Shown here in pieces: positions 8,389-15,472 of a stretch of 21,323 bases of DNA. The notes beneath the pieces are model-generated. The model did not search any database and was not told the DNA's origin. It saw only the letters and a list, made by a program, of their open reading frames with translations. The DNA is from JBIKLM01 sp044375105 (lineage in GTDB: Bacteria > Planctomycetota > UBA1135 > GCA-002686595), in the NCBI GenBank assembly GCA_044375105.1, contig JBILNK010000064.1, positions 1 to 21,323 of the forward strand, in the 5' to 3' direction. How positions within the stretch are numbered: position 1 is the first letter of the stretch; every line of letters begins with the position of its first letter. Position numbers and translations under genes: made by a program.

Positions 8389-8464
8389 AGGGCAGTAGCT
8401 CCAACGGTAGAGCGGCTGATTCCAAATCAGTAGGTTGGGGGTTCGAATCCCTCCTGCCCTGCCA
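8389..8464 (+). tRNA. trnW: tRNA-Trp (anticodon CCA)
   Basis: A 76-nt cloverleaf. The acceptor stem is AGGGCAG (8389-8395) with CTGCCCT (8454-8460), the D arm is GCTC/GAGC, and the anticodon stem GCTGA/TCAGT encloses loop TTCCAAA with anticodon CCA, reading UGG. The T arm is GGGGG-TTCGAAT-CCCTC. Discriminator G (8461) is followed by an encoded CCA (8462-8464). All stems pair, with a few G-T wobbles. Confidence 0.97.
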
Positions 8465-8472
8465 CTGCGCGG

Positions 8473-8510
8473 CTCGGAAGGCGGCCCGCCCCGCACCGCG
8501 GGTCGCCGAG
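8473..8510 (+). terminator. Possible 3' hairpin after tRNA-Trp
   Basis: CTCGG (8473-8477) pairs with CCGAG (8506-8510), and GGCCCGC (8483-8489) pairs with GCGGGTC (8498-8504) around an 8-nt loop; an asymmetric internal loop separates the two helices. It begins 9 nt past the tRNA CCA but lacks a T-run, so termination is a guess. Confidence 0.3.
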
Positions 8511-8666
8511 TCAGCCTGGACCCCGGCCAGCCTGCCGGCCGCCCCCAGCCCGTGGGGCCCGCGGCCGCCCACCGGGGTACGCTCGCCTCCGGCAGCGCCA
8601 CCGCCCGCTGCGTCGCTGCCCCGCTGCTCGGCCCGAACACCCCGCACGCAAAGACCGCCCGACGCC

Positions 8667-10739
8667 ATGCAGTTGAATCCCCTCGATGGCGGCGCGGCGT
8701 CGGAATCCGGCGAGCCCAGCGCCCGGGGGGCGGGAAGCGGCGCTGGCGCCCTCCGCGGGGCAGGGTCTGGTCGGAGCGGTGCGAGCGGCAAGGGGGGCGA
8801 GCGAACCGCCCGCCAGGCCGGTCCGCCAGCGGCGGGCGGGGGCCATCCAGCCTTGAATCCGCGCGCCCAGGCCAAGGCCGACCGGGCAGCGCCCGGGCCA
8901 GCCTCTCGGCCCGCCAAAAAACGCGGCGGAGCGTCCGCCGGCGAGCCGCCGGCCCTGGACTCCAAGCAACGAGAGGCCGATCCAAAGGGCCGCCCGATCG
9001 CCAACGCCGCGGCCAAGCCGATCGGCAAGGGCCCCCCGAAGGCCTCCGGTAAGGCCGGCCGCAAAGCGGGGGCGGGGAAAACCACCCAAGGAAAACAGGG
9101 GCCTGCCCGCGCCGCCGCCGGACCCGCGGCCTCCAAGCAACCCAGCGCAAAGGCAGGGCGGTCCAAATCCGCAAAGATCGCTCCCGCGCGGAACGCCGGA
9201 GCGATGGATTCAAAGGCGGATGCGAGCGCCCTGGCGGGGAGCGCCGGTCAGGCGCCCTCCGCGGCCGCAACGCCGAGCTCGCAGGGATCTGGACCGAAGC
9301 AGGCGCTCCGAGGCCTGTCCGATGGGGTCGAGGCGCTGCCTGCGGGTCAGGGGCCTCGGCCGTTGCCGGCCGCGCCGTGGGGATCGCAGGGCGAGCTCGA
9401 GCCGGCGACCGGAGGAAGTCCGGCAGCGAGGCGCGACGGCTCAGCGGCCGCCGGTCGGGCCAGCGCCGGGTCGAGCTTGGCAAACGGGATCGAGCCGCAT
9501 TCCGGCGGGCACGTGGTCCAGCCGGATCGCGCCTCGCGCGTCCAGTCCGTGGCCTGGTCCGAACGGCCTCGACAGCCTGACCGGTCCGGGGCGCTGCCGC
9601 CGGAGACGAGTTCCGCCGCCGAGCCTGCCACGCCGAGCGCCTCCGGGAAGGCTCCGCAGCCCGGCAGCGAGCAGGGAACCGCTCCCGGCTCCCTCGATCG
9701 CGGCCCCCTCCACGGGCAGTCTGCGCCGAGAGCCGATGCCGGGCGATCGAGCGGCGCCGCCGAGTCCGCCCAGCCCGCCGAGTCCGCCCAGCCCGCCGAG
9801 TCCGCCCAGCCCGCCGAGTCCGCCGAGTCCGCCCAGCCCGCCGAGTCCGCCCAGCCCGCCGCAGAGGCGTCCGCGGCGGCGTCCGCGGAGCCTCCCAAAT
9901 CCCAGGCCGAGGGCGGTTCCGTCGGCGCTCAAGCGACGCCCTGGCCGCGCCACCGCGGCCGTCTGCCGGCCCGCCCGCCGACCCCCGAGCAGGTCGAAGC
10001 CAAGGCGGCCTCGGAGGCGGCCTTGGAGGCTCGCGAGGCCGAGGGCGACGAGCCCGACCCGGAGCTGGCGAAGCGCCCGTTGCCCAGCGAAGACGAGCTG
10101 CTCGAGGCTCTGACCTGGGCGTTCCAGGGCGAGGAGGTGCCCAACGGGTTGCTGCCGGCCTTCGCGCGGCACGGCCGCCTGGTCCTGGAGGCCAACCGGC
10201 ACCTCAACTTGACGGCCATCGTGGACGCCCGGGAAGTGGCCGTGAAGCATTATCTGGATTCCTGGCGAGCCACCCGCCTGCTGCCGATGCTTGGCAAGCA
10301 CGTCGTGGACCTAGGTTCTGGCGCCGGCTTCCCCGGCATGCCCGCTGCCCTGGGCGAGCCCAACTGCCGGGTGACCCTGGTCGAGACGCGCAAGAAGAAG
10401 GCCGATTTCCTGGAGCAGTCGATCCGTCAGCTGGGTCTCAAGAACGCCCGCGCCGTGTGGGCCCGGGGCGAAGACTTCTTGGCGACCCAGCGCTGCGAGG
10501 TGGTTTTCATCCGGGCCCTGTCTTCGGTGCGCGAGAACGTGCGCATGCTGCGCAAGGTGCGCCACTCCTTTCTGGACCTGATTCTGTTCAAGGGGCCCTC
10601 CTGGTCCCGCGAGGTGCGCGCCAGCGAGCGCGAGGCCGAGCGCCTGGGCTTCCGCCTGGACACGGTCTGGGAGCACGAGCTGCCCGGCGGCATGGGCCAG
10701 CGCGCCCTGCTGGTCTATCGCTCCCCTTCGGCCCACTGA
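8667..10739 (+). CDS. rsmG: 16S rRNA m7G527 methyltransferase RsmG with a very long low-complexity N-terminal extension
   Basis: Residues from about 475 to 690 form a complete RsmG: 'EANRHLNLTAI', 'HYLDSW', the SAM-binding 'VDLGSGAGFPGMPAA' (about 547-561), 'LVETRKKKADFLEQ' and 'LFKGPSW'. RsmG methylates N7 of G527 in 16S rRNA; typical members are about 200-240 residues. Here the frame continues upstream for some 470 residues of Ala/Gly/Pro/Ser-rich, predicted disordered sequence. It includes a Lys/Ala-rich, histone-H1-like part (about 83-180) and five copies of ESAQPA (about 366-398). Third positions in the extension are still mostly G/C but noisier (AAA, CAA and GGA appear) than in the core. 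ATG 8667 is the most upstream plausible start and lacks a ribosome site, so a later GTG start nearer the core is possible. Enzyme identity is secure; extension length is uncertain. Confidence 0.85.
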   Translation: MQLNPLDGGAASESGEPSARGAGSGAGALRGAGSGRSGASGKGGERTARQAGPPAAGGGHPALNPRAQAKADRAAPGPASRPAKKRGGASAGEPPALDSKQREADPKGRPIANAAAKPIGKGPPKASGKAGRKAGAGKTTQGKQGPARAAAGPAASKQPSAKAGRSKSAKIAPARNAGAMDSKADASALAGSAGQAPSAAATPSSQGSGPKQALRGLSDGVEALPAGQGPRPLPAAPWGSQGELEPATGGSPAARRDGSAAAGRASAGSSLANGIEPHSGGHVVQPDRASRVQSVAWSERPRQPDRSGALPPETSSAAEPATPSASGKAPQPGSEQGTAPGSLDRGPLHGQSAPRADAGRSSGAAESAQPAESAQPAESAQPAESAESAQPAESAQPAAEASAAASAEPPKSQAEGGSVGAQATPWPRHRGRLPARPPTPEQVEAKAASEAALEAREAEGDEPDPELAKRPLPSEDELLEALTWAFQGEEVPNGLLPAFARHGRLVLEANRHLNLTAIVDAREVAVKHYLDSWRATRLLPMLGKHVVDLGSGAGFPGMPAALGEPNCRVTLVETRKKKADFLEQSIRQLGLKNARAVWARGEDFLATQRCEVVFIRALSSVRENVRMLRKVRHSFLDLILFKGPSWSREVRASEREAERLGFRLDTVWEHELPGGMGQRALLVYRSPSAH
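9762..9860 (+). repeat. 18-bp tandem repeat encoding ESAQPA inside rsmG
   Basis: Five perfect copies of GAGTCCGCCCAGCCCGCC, at 9762-9779, 9780-9797, 9798-9815, 9825-9842 and 9843-9860, with a 9-bp half unit (GAGTCCGCC) at 9816-9824. All keep the reading frame. Perfect identity between units points to recent slippage expansion. Confidence 0.95.
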
Positions 10740-10751
10740 CCCCGCCACCCG

Positions 10752-10850
10752 ATGCCGCTCTGGGCTTGGATCGCTTTGGCCCTCGGGGCCCTGTTCCTGG
10801 TTTTCGTGGTGATCACGATCCAACACTACCCCGACGACAACTCCTTCTGA
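10752..10850 (+). CDS. 32-residue single-pass membrane miniprotein
   Basis: A short frame that starts 12 nt after the rsmG stop, ATG 10752 to TGA 10848-10850. It begins 'MPLWAWIALALGALFLVFVV', one clear hydrophobic helix (about residues 3-23), and ends in a polar, acidic tail 'QHYPDDNSF'. The shape, a short N-terminus, one membrane span and a charged tail, is typical of small inner-membrane proteins, and the close spacing suggests co-transcription with rsmG. There is no good Shine-Dalgarno (CCGCCACCCG precedes the ATG). I do not recognise a family and no function is assigned. In GC-rich DNA a chance frame of 32 codons is common, so the hydrophobic pattern and position are the main support. 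Confidence 0.5.
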   Translation: MPLWAWIALALGALFLVFVVITIQHYPDDNSF

Positions 10851-10898
10851 ATCCCTGCGGATCATCGCCTCGCTCTGACTTCAGCGGGTATCGAGACG

Positions 10899-10931
10899 CC
10901 GCGGGAGGGCCGCGGGAGGGCCGCGGGAGGG
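10899..10931. repeat. Three-copy 11-bp tandem repeat
   Basis: Three perfect, adjacent copies of CCGCGGGAGGG at 10899-10909, 10910-10920 and 10921-10931. The 11-bp period is close to one helical turn and is not a codon multiple, consistent with non-coding DNA. Confidence 0.9.
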
Positions 10932-11251
10932 CCCGGCAGCGTCGGCGACGCGCGACTGCGTTCTCAGGGGGTCCGAGGCCGGATGCCGAGACCCGGCGCG
11001 CTCGGGAGGGGTGCCCTTCGAGCTGGCCGCACGCCGGGGAGGACGCGCTGGGCAGGAGCTGCCCCTCGACCGGGTCCACAGCGAGACCCCTCAGCCTCGC
11101 AGCCGCCTGGGGTTGGCGACCGCTGTAGTTCCCAGGCGCTTGGAGCCCGCAGCCCAGTGCACCTCGCAGCCCAGTGGACAACCGCAACCCGTGCGCTGGG
11201 GCCTCTGGCGCACACCGCCAGACCCGGCCGCGCCTGGCCGTCGCGCTCATT

Positions 11252-11296
11252 TGTCTAGCCCTGCCGTCGCGCCTGTCTGTCTAGCCCTGCCGTCGC
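11252..11296. repeat. 19-bp direct repeat, period 26 bp
   Basis: TGTCTAGCCCTGCCGTCGC occurs at 11252-11270 and again at 11278-11296, separated by 7 nt. The two copies are identical. Only two units are present, so this is not a CRISPR array. Confidence 0.85.
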
Positions 11297-11319
11297 CTCG
11301 GGCGGCCGTCCCTATCCCG

Positions 11320-11359
11320 CCTGGGGCGGCCGCGAGCACAGCGCCGCGGCCGCCCCAGG
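11320..11359 (-). terminator. Perfect 15-bp hairpin immediately after tRNA-Leu (no T-run)
   Basis: CCTGGGGCGGCCGCG (11320-11334) is a perfect complement of 11345-11359, with a 10-nt loop. On the minus strand it begins one base after the encoded CCA of tRNA-Leu. The following transcript sequence is CGGGATAGGGA, so it lacks the U tract of a classical intrinsic terminator; it may be a U-less terminator or a 3'-processing structure. Confidence 0.6.
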
Positions 11360-11360
11360 A

Positions 11361-11448
11361 TGGTGCCCGAGGGGGGACTCGAACCCCCACCTCCTTAGCG
11401 GAGACAAGGACCTGAACCTTGCGCGTCTACCAATTCCGCCACCCGGGC
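11361..11448 (-). tRNA. trnL: tRNA-Leu (anticodon CAG)
   Basis: An 88-nt class II tRNA on the minus strand. The acceptor is GCCCGGG with CTCGGGC (one G-T pair), the anticodon stem CAAGG/CCTTG encloses loop TTCAGGT with anticodon CAG, reading CUG. The long variable arm (GTCTCCGCTAAGGAG) is typical of Leu, the T arm is GGGGG-TTCGAGT-CCCCC, the discriminator is A, and CCA is encoded (11361-11363). CUG is a dominant Leu codon in these GC-rich genes, so this is likely a major isoacceptor. Confidence 0.97.
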
Positions 11449-11463
11449 TAACCAGGGGGCGGG

Positions 11464-11493
11464 AACATACGCAGGCCCGGGGCTGCAGGTCAA
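11464..11493 (-). promoter_or_regulatory. Sigma70-like promoter of tRNA-Leu
   Basis: Read on the minus strand: TTGACC (11493-11488), 18-bp spacer, TATGTT (11469-11464). Five of six and four of six bases match the -35 and -10 consensus. The -10 ends 15 nt before the mature tRNA 5' end, leaving a leader of roughly 8 nt for RNase P to remove. Confidence 0.7.
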
Positions 11494-11745
11494 TCACCGA
11501 AGCCGGAATCTTCCGAAAAATCCGGGCGCGGCGCGGGTTCGCCGGCGCGTCCCCCTGCGCTGTCCTGCGCTCGCGTCGGCGCGGCGTGCGCCACCCTCGG
11601 CCTGCGGATCGAAGCCCGGCCCCTCGCGGGCCCGCACCCGGCCCGGACCTCCGCGAGTTCTTCGGGCGCCACAGGCCAAAGGCTAGCGAGCCGCCCTGGG
11701 GCGGGGCTTCACCAGGCCGGCCCCGAGGCAGCGCCGCCGCGTCCG

Positions 11746-13143
11746 TCAGCCGGCGGTCACCGAGATCCCATCGACCAGCGCCCAGGGCAGGCGCAGGGAG
11801 CCGGAGAGGCGCTCGCTGCGGCTGGACAGGGCCAGCAGCGCATTCAGCGCCTCGAAGGCGTTGCCTTGCAGCAACGTCTCGCCAGCCGCGTGCTGGATGC
11901 GGCCGCCTTCGACCCAGCGGGCGGACTTGGCCACGCCGGAGAAATCGCCGCTGACCGGGTCGACCGTGCCGCTGAAGCGGCCCACCAGCAGGCCTTGGTC
12001 CAGGCGTTCGAGCAAGGCGGCCTCATCGCCGCCCGTGCCCGGTTCCATCGCCAGGGCGTGCAGGCCGATGTCGGGCACCGAACGGGTCCCGCCAGCGGCG
12101 TGGCCCGTGGACCGGCGCCCCTCGACCGCGGCCGCGTAGGTGTTGTAGAGGAAGGTCTCGAGGCGCCCGGCGGACACCAGCGTGCGGCGTTCGGTCGGCA
12201 CGCCTTCGCGGTCGAAGCTGCCGGCGCCGGCCAGCTCCCGGTCGCTGGGGTCGTCGTGCAGGGTCAGGTTCGGTCCGGCCACCGCTTGCCCGAGCTTGCC
12301 CGCCAGGGGGCTGCGGCCGCGCTGCACCGCCAGGGCCGACAGCCCCCCGATCAACGGGCTCAGCAGCATCGACAGCAGGGCCTCGGGCCGCAGCAGGACC
12401 GGGCCGCGGTAGGAGTGGGCCGCACGGGCGCCCAGGTTGCCCACGGCCGTGCGCCCGAACAGGTCCACGGCGCGCTCGAGGCCTGCTTCGAAGCCGTCGG
12501 CCAGCCGGCTCCAATCGCTGCGCTGATCGAAACCGCCCACGTCGGCGCCGTCGACCGCCATGCCGAACACCGAGGCGGACAGGCCGGTATCCGATTCGCT
12601 GGCCAGCACGCCGGCGCTGGAGGCCACGGCCACGGAATGGCTGCTGGCTTCCACGGCTCCCGAGTCGATCGACAGGCGCGGGTCGAAGGCGCGCACGCGG
12701 GCGAGCAGCGCGCGCGCCAGCTCCACGCAGCGCTCGATCGGCAGCTCCCAGATCTGCGGGTCCACGAGGTCCGCCCGCGGCGTTCGCGGGGTTCCGGTCG
12801 GCAAGCGGTTGTGGGGGTCCAGGGGCCCCTGGCGCGCCAGCAGCACGGCGTCGCGAGCCAGGGCCGCGAACGAGCCGGAACGCAGCTGGTTCGTGGAGGC
12901 GAAGCCAAGCCGCCCGTCGACGATCACGCGCAGCCCGAGGCCCGCGGAGGCCTGGGTGCGCGCGAGTTGGATGTCGCCCTTTTCGAGCGCCACCTCGCGG
13001 CTGTCGCGCTGGCTGGCATAGGCCTCGGCCTCCGTGGCGCCCGCGGCCAAGGCGGCGGCCACGGCCGCTTGGCAGCGCTCGCGCAGGCCCTGCTCCACCT
13101 CGAGGGGCGAGGGCAGGGAAGCGATCGCGTCCGGCCGGCTCAC
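11746..13143 (-). CDS. pmbA: PmbA/TldE, partner subunit of the TldD/TldE protease
   Basis: A 465-residue cytosolic protein of the U62 peptidase family. With TldD it forms a heterodimeric metalloprotease known in E. coli for microcin B17 maturation and CcdA turnover. It aligns as a diverged copy of TldD but lacks the HExxxH metal motif, as expected for TldE. Visible blocks are 'EAYASQRDSREVALEKGDIQ', 'GLGLRVIVDGRLGFAST', 'DREGVPTERRTLVSAGRLET', 'TFLYNTYAAAVEGRRSTGHA' and 'GLLVGRFSGTVDPVSGDFSG'. The start is GTG 13143, which overlaps the tldD stop in a GTGA; GGGAGG lies 6 nt upstream. The same frame stays open through the tldD region up to 14781, but that part is antisense-like and not coding for this protein. 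Translational coupling to tldD is likely. Confidence 0.93.
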   Translation of the reverse strand: MSRPDAIASLPSPLEVEQGLRERCQAAVAAALAAGATEAEAYASQRDSREVALEKGDIQLARTQASAGLGLRVIVDGRLGFASTNQLRSGSFAALARDAVLLARQGPLDPHNRLPTGTPRTPRADLVDPQIWELPIERCVELARALLARVRAFDPRLSIDSGAVEASSHSVAVASSAGVLASESDTGLSASVFGMAVDGADVGGFDQRSDWSRLADGFEAGLERAVDLFGRTAVGNLGARAAHSYRGPVLLRPEALLSMLLSPLIGGLSALAVQRGRSPLAGKLGQAVAGPNLTLHDDPSDRELAGAGSFDREGVPTERRTLVSAGRLETFLYNTYAAAVEGRRSTGHAAGGTRSVPDIGLHALAMEPGTGGDEAALLERLDQGLLVGRFSGTVDPVSGDFSGVAKSARWVEGGRIQHAAGETLLQGNAFEALNALLALSSRSERLSGSLRLPWALVDGISVTAG

Positions 13144-14552
13144 TGGCGGCCTCCCAGCACCACCTGGCAGCGGATCCAGGGGCCGCCGGCGTCGACCTTC
13201 ATGGGCTGGCCTTTGCCGCAGTGACCCGAGCCCAGGTCCCAGATGAATTCGGAGCCCACGCCGTCGACGCTCGAAAGCACCTCGAAAGCCCGGCCCGACA
13301 GGTTGACGCCGCGCAGCAGCGGGCCGCGCTTGCCGCGCTGGATCCGGTAGGCCTGCTGGGTCCCGAACATGAACTCTCCGTTCGCGTCGGCCTGCCCGTT
13401 GGCGGCGCCGTCCAGCAGGTAGCCGTCCTGGATGCTGTCGATCAGCTCGTCGAGGCTCTGCCGACCGGGCTCGATGTAGGTGTTGCGCATGCGAATCAAG
13501 GGCTCGTCCTGGTACTCCCAGGCGCGCGCGTTGCCCGTGGGCCGCACCCCGAAGCGGGCCGCCGATTCGCGGTTGTGCAGATAGCTCTTGAGCACGCCGC
13601 GCTCGATCACCACGGTGCGCTCCGTGGCCACGCCCTCGTCGTCCACGGCCAGGCTGCCGCCAGCCCCCGGTGAGTACTCGCTGTGCCCCGAATCGCACAA
13701 CGTGATCAGCTCGCTGGCCACCCGCTGGCCGAGCTTGCCCGCGGCGACCGACCCGGCGGTGACGAAATCCGCTTCGACCGTGTGCCCGATCGCCTCGTGG
13801 GTCAGCAGACCGACCAGGGACGGCGCCAGCAGCACCGTAGCCCGGCCGCCCTCGGGGTATCCGGCGGCCAGGCGCTCGACCGCCAGGCGCGCGGCATCCT
13901 CCGCCAGCTGCTCGGGGCTGGCCCGGCGGAAGAGGCAATCCCAGCCGCCGCTGACGCCCACCGCGCGGCTGGCCCGCTGCAGCTCGCCCGCCTCGCGGGC
14001 CACGGCGCCGACGCGGAACTCCGGCCGCACCCACCGGGTGTGGACCCGGGCGCCATCGCTGGTCAGGATCGCCTTTTCCTCCAGCAGTTCGGCGTACCGA
14101 CAGCTGGCGCTTTCGATCTTCGCGGAGGCCGATCGGGCGCGGGCCTCGAGCCGCAGGGCCAAATCGATCACCTGCCCAAGGTCTCGGCTTTCGGCCTCGC
14201 CGACGCCCTCGCCCTCGAAATGCCCGCGCACCAGGGGGGCGGGCGGCAGGTCGCCGAGGCGCGTCCGGCGGGCGGCGGCGGAGGCCCGCGCGGCCGCCCG
14301 GGCCCGGTCGATGGCCCGGCGGATGGCGTTGGCCTCTAGCTCGGGCGTCGAGGCGAAGCCGAAGGTGCCCTGCTCCATGACCCGCACGCCGACGCCGGTG
14401 TGCTCGCTGCTCTGGGCCGTGTCGAGGCGACCCTTCTCGACCGCCACGGCGCGGGCGCGCTTGCTCTGGTAGCGGAGTTCGACGAATCCGGCCTCTCGGC
14501 CGGCCAAAGCCTGGTCGAGAACGGACAGGGGGTCGGGGCGATCTTGAGGCAT
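13140..14552 (-). CDS. tldD: TldD, metalloprotease subunit
   Basis: A 470-residue zinc-dependent peptidase subunit, partner of PmbA. The metal motif HEAIGH (about 252-257, in 'LLTHEAIGHTVEADF') is intact, and a Cys about 445 in 'SGHCGKGQPMKVD' fits the third ligand region of the family. N-terminal blocks 'ELRYQSKRARAVAVEKGRLD' and 'GVGVRVMEQGTFGFAST' are typical. ATG 14552 is chosen because it gives a normal family N-terminus; a TTG 51 bp upstream would add an unusual Cys/Pro-rich leader. There is no Shine-Dalgarno before the ATG. The gene is divergent from smpB with a 113-bp shared upstream region and leads a two-gene operon with pmbA (4-bp overlap). The function in this organism, whether peptide maturation or antitoxin turnover, cannot be read from the window. 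Confidence 0.95.
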   Translation of the reverse strand: MPQDRPDPLSVLDQALAGREAGFVELRYQSKRARAVAVEKGRLDTAQSSEHTGVGVRVMEQGTFGFASTPELEANAIRRAIDRARAAARASAAARRTRLGDLPPAPLVRGHFEGEGVGEAESRDLGQVIDLALRLEARARSASAKIESASCRYAELLEEKAILTSDGARVHTRWVRPEFRVGAVAREAGELQRASRAVGVSGGWDCLFRRASPEQLAEDAARLAVERLAAGYPEGGRATVLLAPSLVGLLTHEAIGHTVEADFVTAGSVAAGKLGQRVASELITLCDSGHSEYSPGAGGSLAVDDEGVATERTVVIERGVLKSYLHNRESAARFGVRPTGNARAWEYQDEPLIRMRNTYIEPGRQSLDELIDSIQDGYLLDGAANGQADANGEFMFGTQQAYRIQRGKRGPLLRGVNLSGRAFEVLSSVDGVGSEFIWDLGSGHCGKGQPMKVDAGGPWIRCQVVLGGRQ

Positions 14553-14575
14553 AGGAGCGGTATCGGGGCACCGGG

Positions 14576-14603
14576 AGTATGGACTGGCGCCGCGGGGCTT
14601 CAA
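14576..14603 (-). promoter_or_regulatory. Possible tldD promoter
   Basis: On the minus strand TTGAAG (14603-14598) and CATACT (14581-14576) are 16 bp apart, and the -10 ends 23 nt before the tldD ATG. The -10 is a poor match, so this is tentative. A TATGCT at 14633-14638 on the plus strand could serve smpB. Confidence 0.3.
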
Positions 14604-14665
14604 ACCGGAGCGGTCCGGCCGGGGCGCCCCCGGCTATGCTGCGGGACCGGTGCGCCGGCGCTGCC

Positions 14666-15133
14666 ATGGCGAAAGATCCCCAAGCCAAACGCTCCCTGGC
14701 CCAAAACCGTCGGGCACGCCACGACTTCGAGATCTTGGAGCAGCTCGAGGCGGGGCTCGTGCTCACCGGCAGCGAGGTCAAGAGCCTGCGCCTGGGCCGC
14801 GGGTCGATCCAGGAGGCCTACGGCCGCATCCAGCGCGGGGAGGCCTTCCTGGTGGGCATGCACATTCCCGAGTACGAGAACGCCGGCCACTACGGGCACG
14901 AGCCGGTCCACGATCGCAAGTTGCTGCTCAAGAAGCGCGAGATCGAGCGGCTTTCGAAGTCCGTGCGCGAGCGGGGCAAGACCTTGGTGCCGCTCGAACT
15001 CTACTTCCAGGGCGCGCTGGTCAAGCTGTCCCTGGCCCTGGTGCAGGGCAAAAAGCGCCACGACAAGCGCGAGGTCACCAAGGAGCGGGAAGCCCAGCGC
15101 GACATGCAGCGCGCGGTCATGCGCCGGCGTTGA
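14666..15133 (+). CDS. smpB: SsrA-binding protein SmpB
   Basis: A 155-residue RNA-binding protein that delivers tmRNA to stalled ribosomes. It shows the complete OB-fold family pattern: 'LAQNRRARHDFEILEQLEAG', 'LVLTGSEVKSLRLGRGSIQE', 'AYGRI', 'HIPEYENAGHYGHEP', 'RKLLLKKREIERL', 'LVPLELYFQGALVKLSLALV' and a basic tail ('KKRHDKREVTKEREAQRDMQ') that would reach the decoding centre in place of the mRNA. ATG 14666 gives the usual short N-terminus; the frame is open upstream to 14579 but that part has no family similarity. No Shine-Dalgarno is visible. The partner RNA gene ssrA lies 340 bp downstream on the same strand, the common genomic pairing of the two trans-translation factors. Confidence 0.97.
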   Translation: MAKDPQAKRSLAQNRRARHDFEILEQLEAGLVLTGSEVKSLRLGRGSIQEAYGRIQRGEAFLVGMHIPEYENAGHYGHEPVHDRKLLLKKREIERLSKSVRERGKTLVPLELYFQGALVKLSLALVQGKKRHDKREVTKEREAQRDMQRAVMRRR

Positions 15134-15472
15134 GGGGCTCCGCGGCGCCTCGGAGGCCGCAGCCCAAGGGCCCAGGGTCCGGCCATCGATGGGGGGCCGG
15201 CCGGTGTCGTCGGCGAGCTGAAGTCGCTGCCGCGGGGCCCCAGCCCCCGCCTGACCGCGCCGGTCCCAGGGCTTTCCGGGGCCTCCAGGCGGCCTTCCCT
15301 GGGCCCGGTGGCCGAAGGGTGTGGGCCCATGGAAAGCGGGCTGATTCGAGCCCTGGCAGGGGCCCCGCTCGAGTCGATTCATTTTCGGCGCCTCTCCGTC
15401 CTTCGCCCCCGGGGCTGCAGCGGCTATAAGAGCCTCGTCCGGGGCGGCGGTCCCGGACGGCAGTTTCCCAAC
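15134..15472 (+). promoter_or_regulatory. smpB-ssrA intergenic region with possible ssrA promoter and leader hairpin
   Basis: No gene is supported in these 339 bp. TATAAG at 15425-15430 is conspicuous in this GC-rich DNA and could be the ssrA -10; a -35 at 17 bp (TTCGCC) is poor. Between it and the mature tmRNA 5' end is a perfect 8-bp hairpin, CGTCCGGG (15436-15443) with CCCGGACG (15452-15459), which would lie in the precursor leader removed by RNase P. Confidence 0.4.

Larger units (their letters stand above)
10851..11319. other. Repeat-bearing intergenic region between the miniprotein ORF and tRNA-Leu
   Basis: No gene is supported. It holds a three-copy 11-bp repeat (10899-10931), two copies of a 19-bp direct repeat (11252-11270 and 11278-11296) and several near-copies of CGCAGCCCAGTG around 11151-11176. 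The repeats look like slippage products or relics; I see no insertion-sequence ends or open transposase frame. Confidence 0.5.

Noticed and set aside
8227..9483. Minus-strand frame of 418 codons across tRNA-Trp and the rsmG extension
   Set aside because: It runs through a certain tRNA and has no recognisable domain or start signal. It does show why the rsmG extension cannot be proven by openness alone.
11252..11296. Direct repeats as a possible CRISPR array
   Set aside because: Only two copies with a 7-nt spacer, no cas genes, no array structure.
11586..11954. Plus-strand frame between tRNA-Leu and pmbA
   Set aside because: Extends antisense into the pmbA 3' end, no ribosome site, no domain; 11494-11745 otherwise shows nothing I can support.
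13144..14781. Upstream extension of the pmbA frame, which would make a 1011-residue protein
   Set aside because: This part is an alternative frame of tldD, Arg/Pro/Gly-rich and without family similarity; pmbA starts at GTG 13143 with a good ribosome site.
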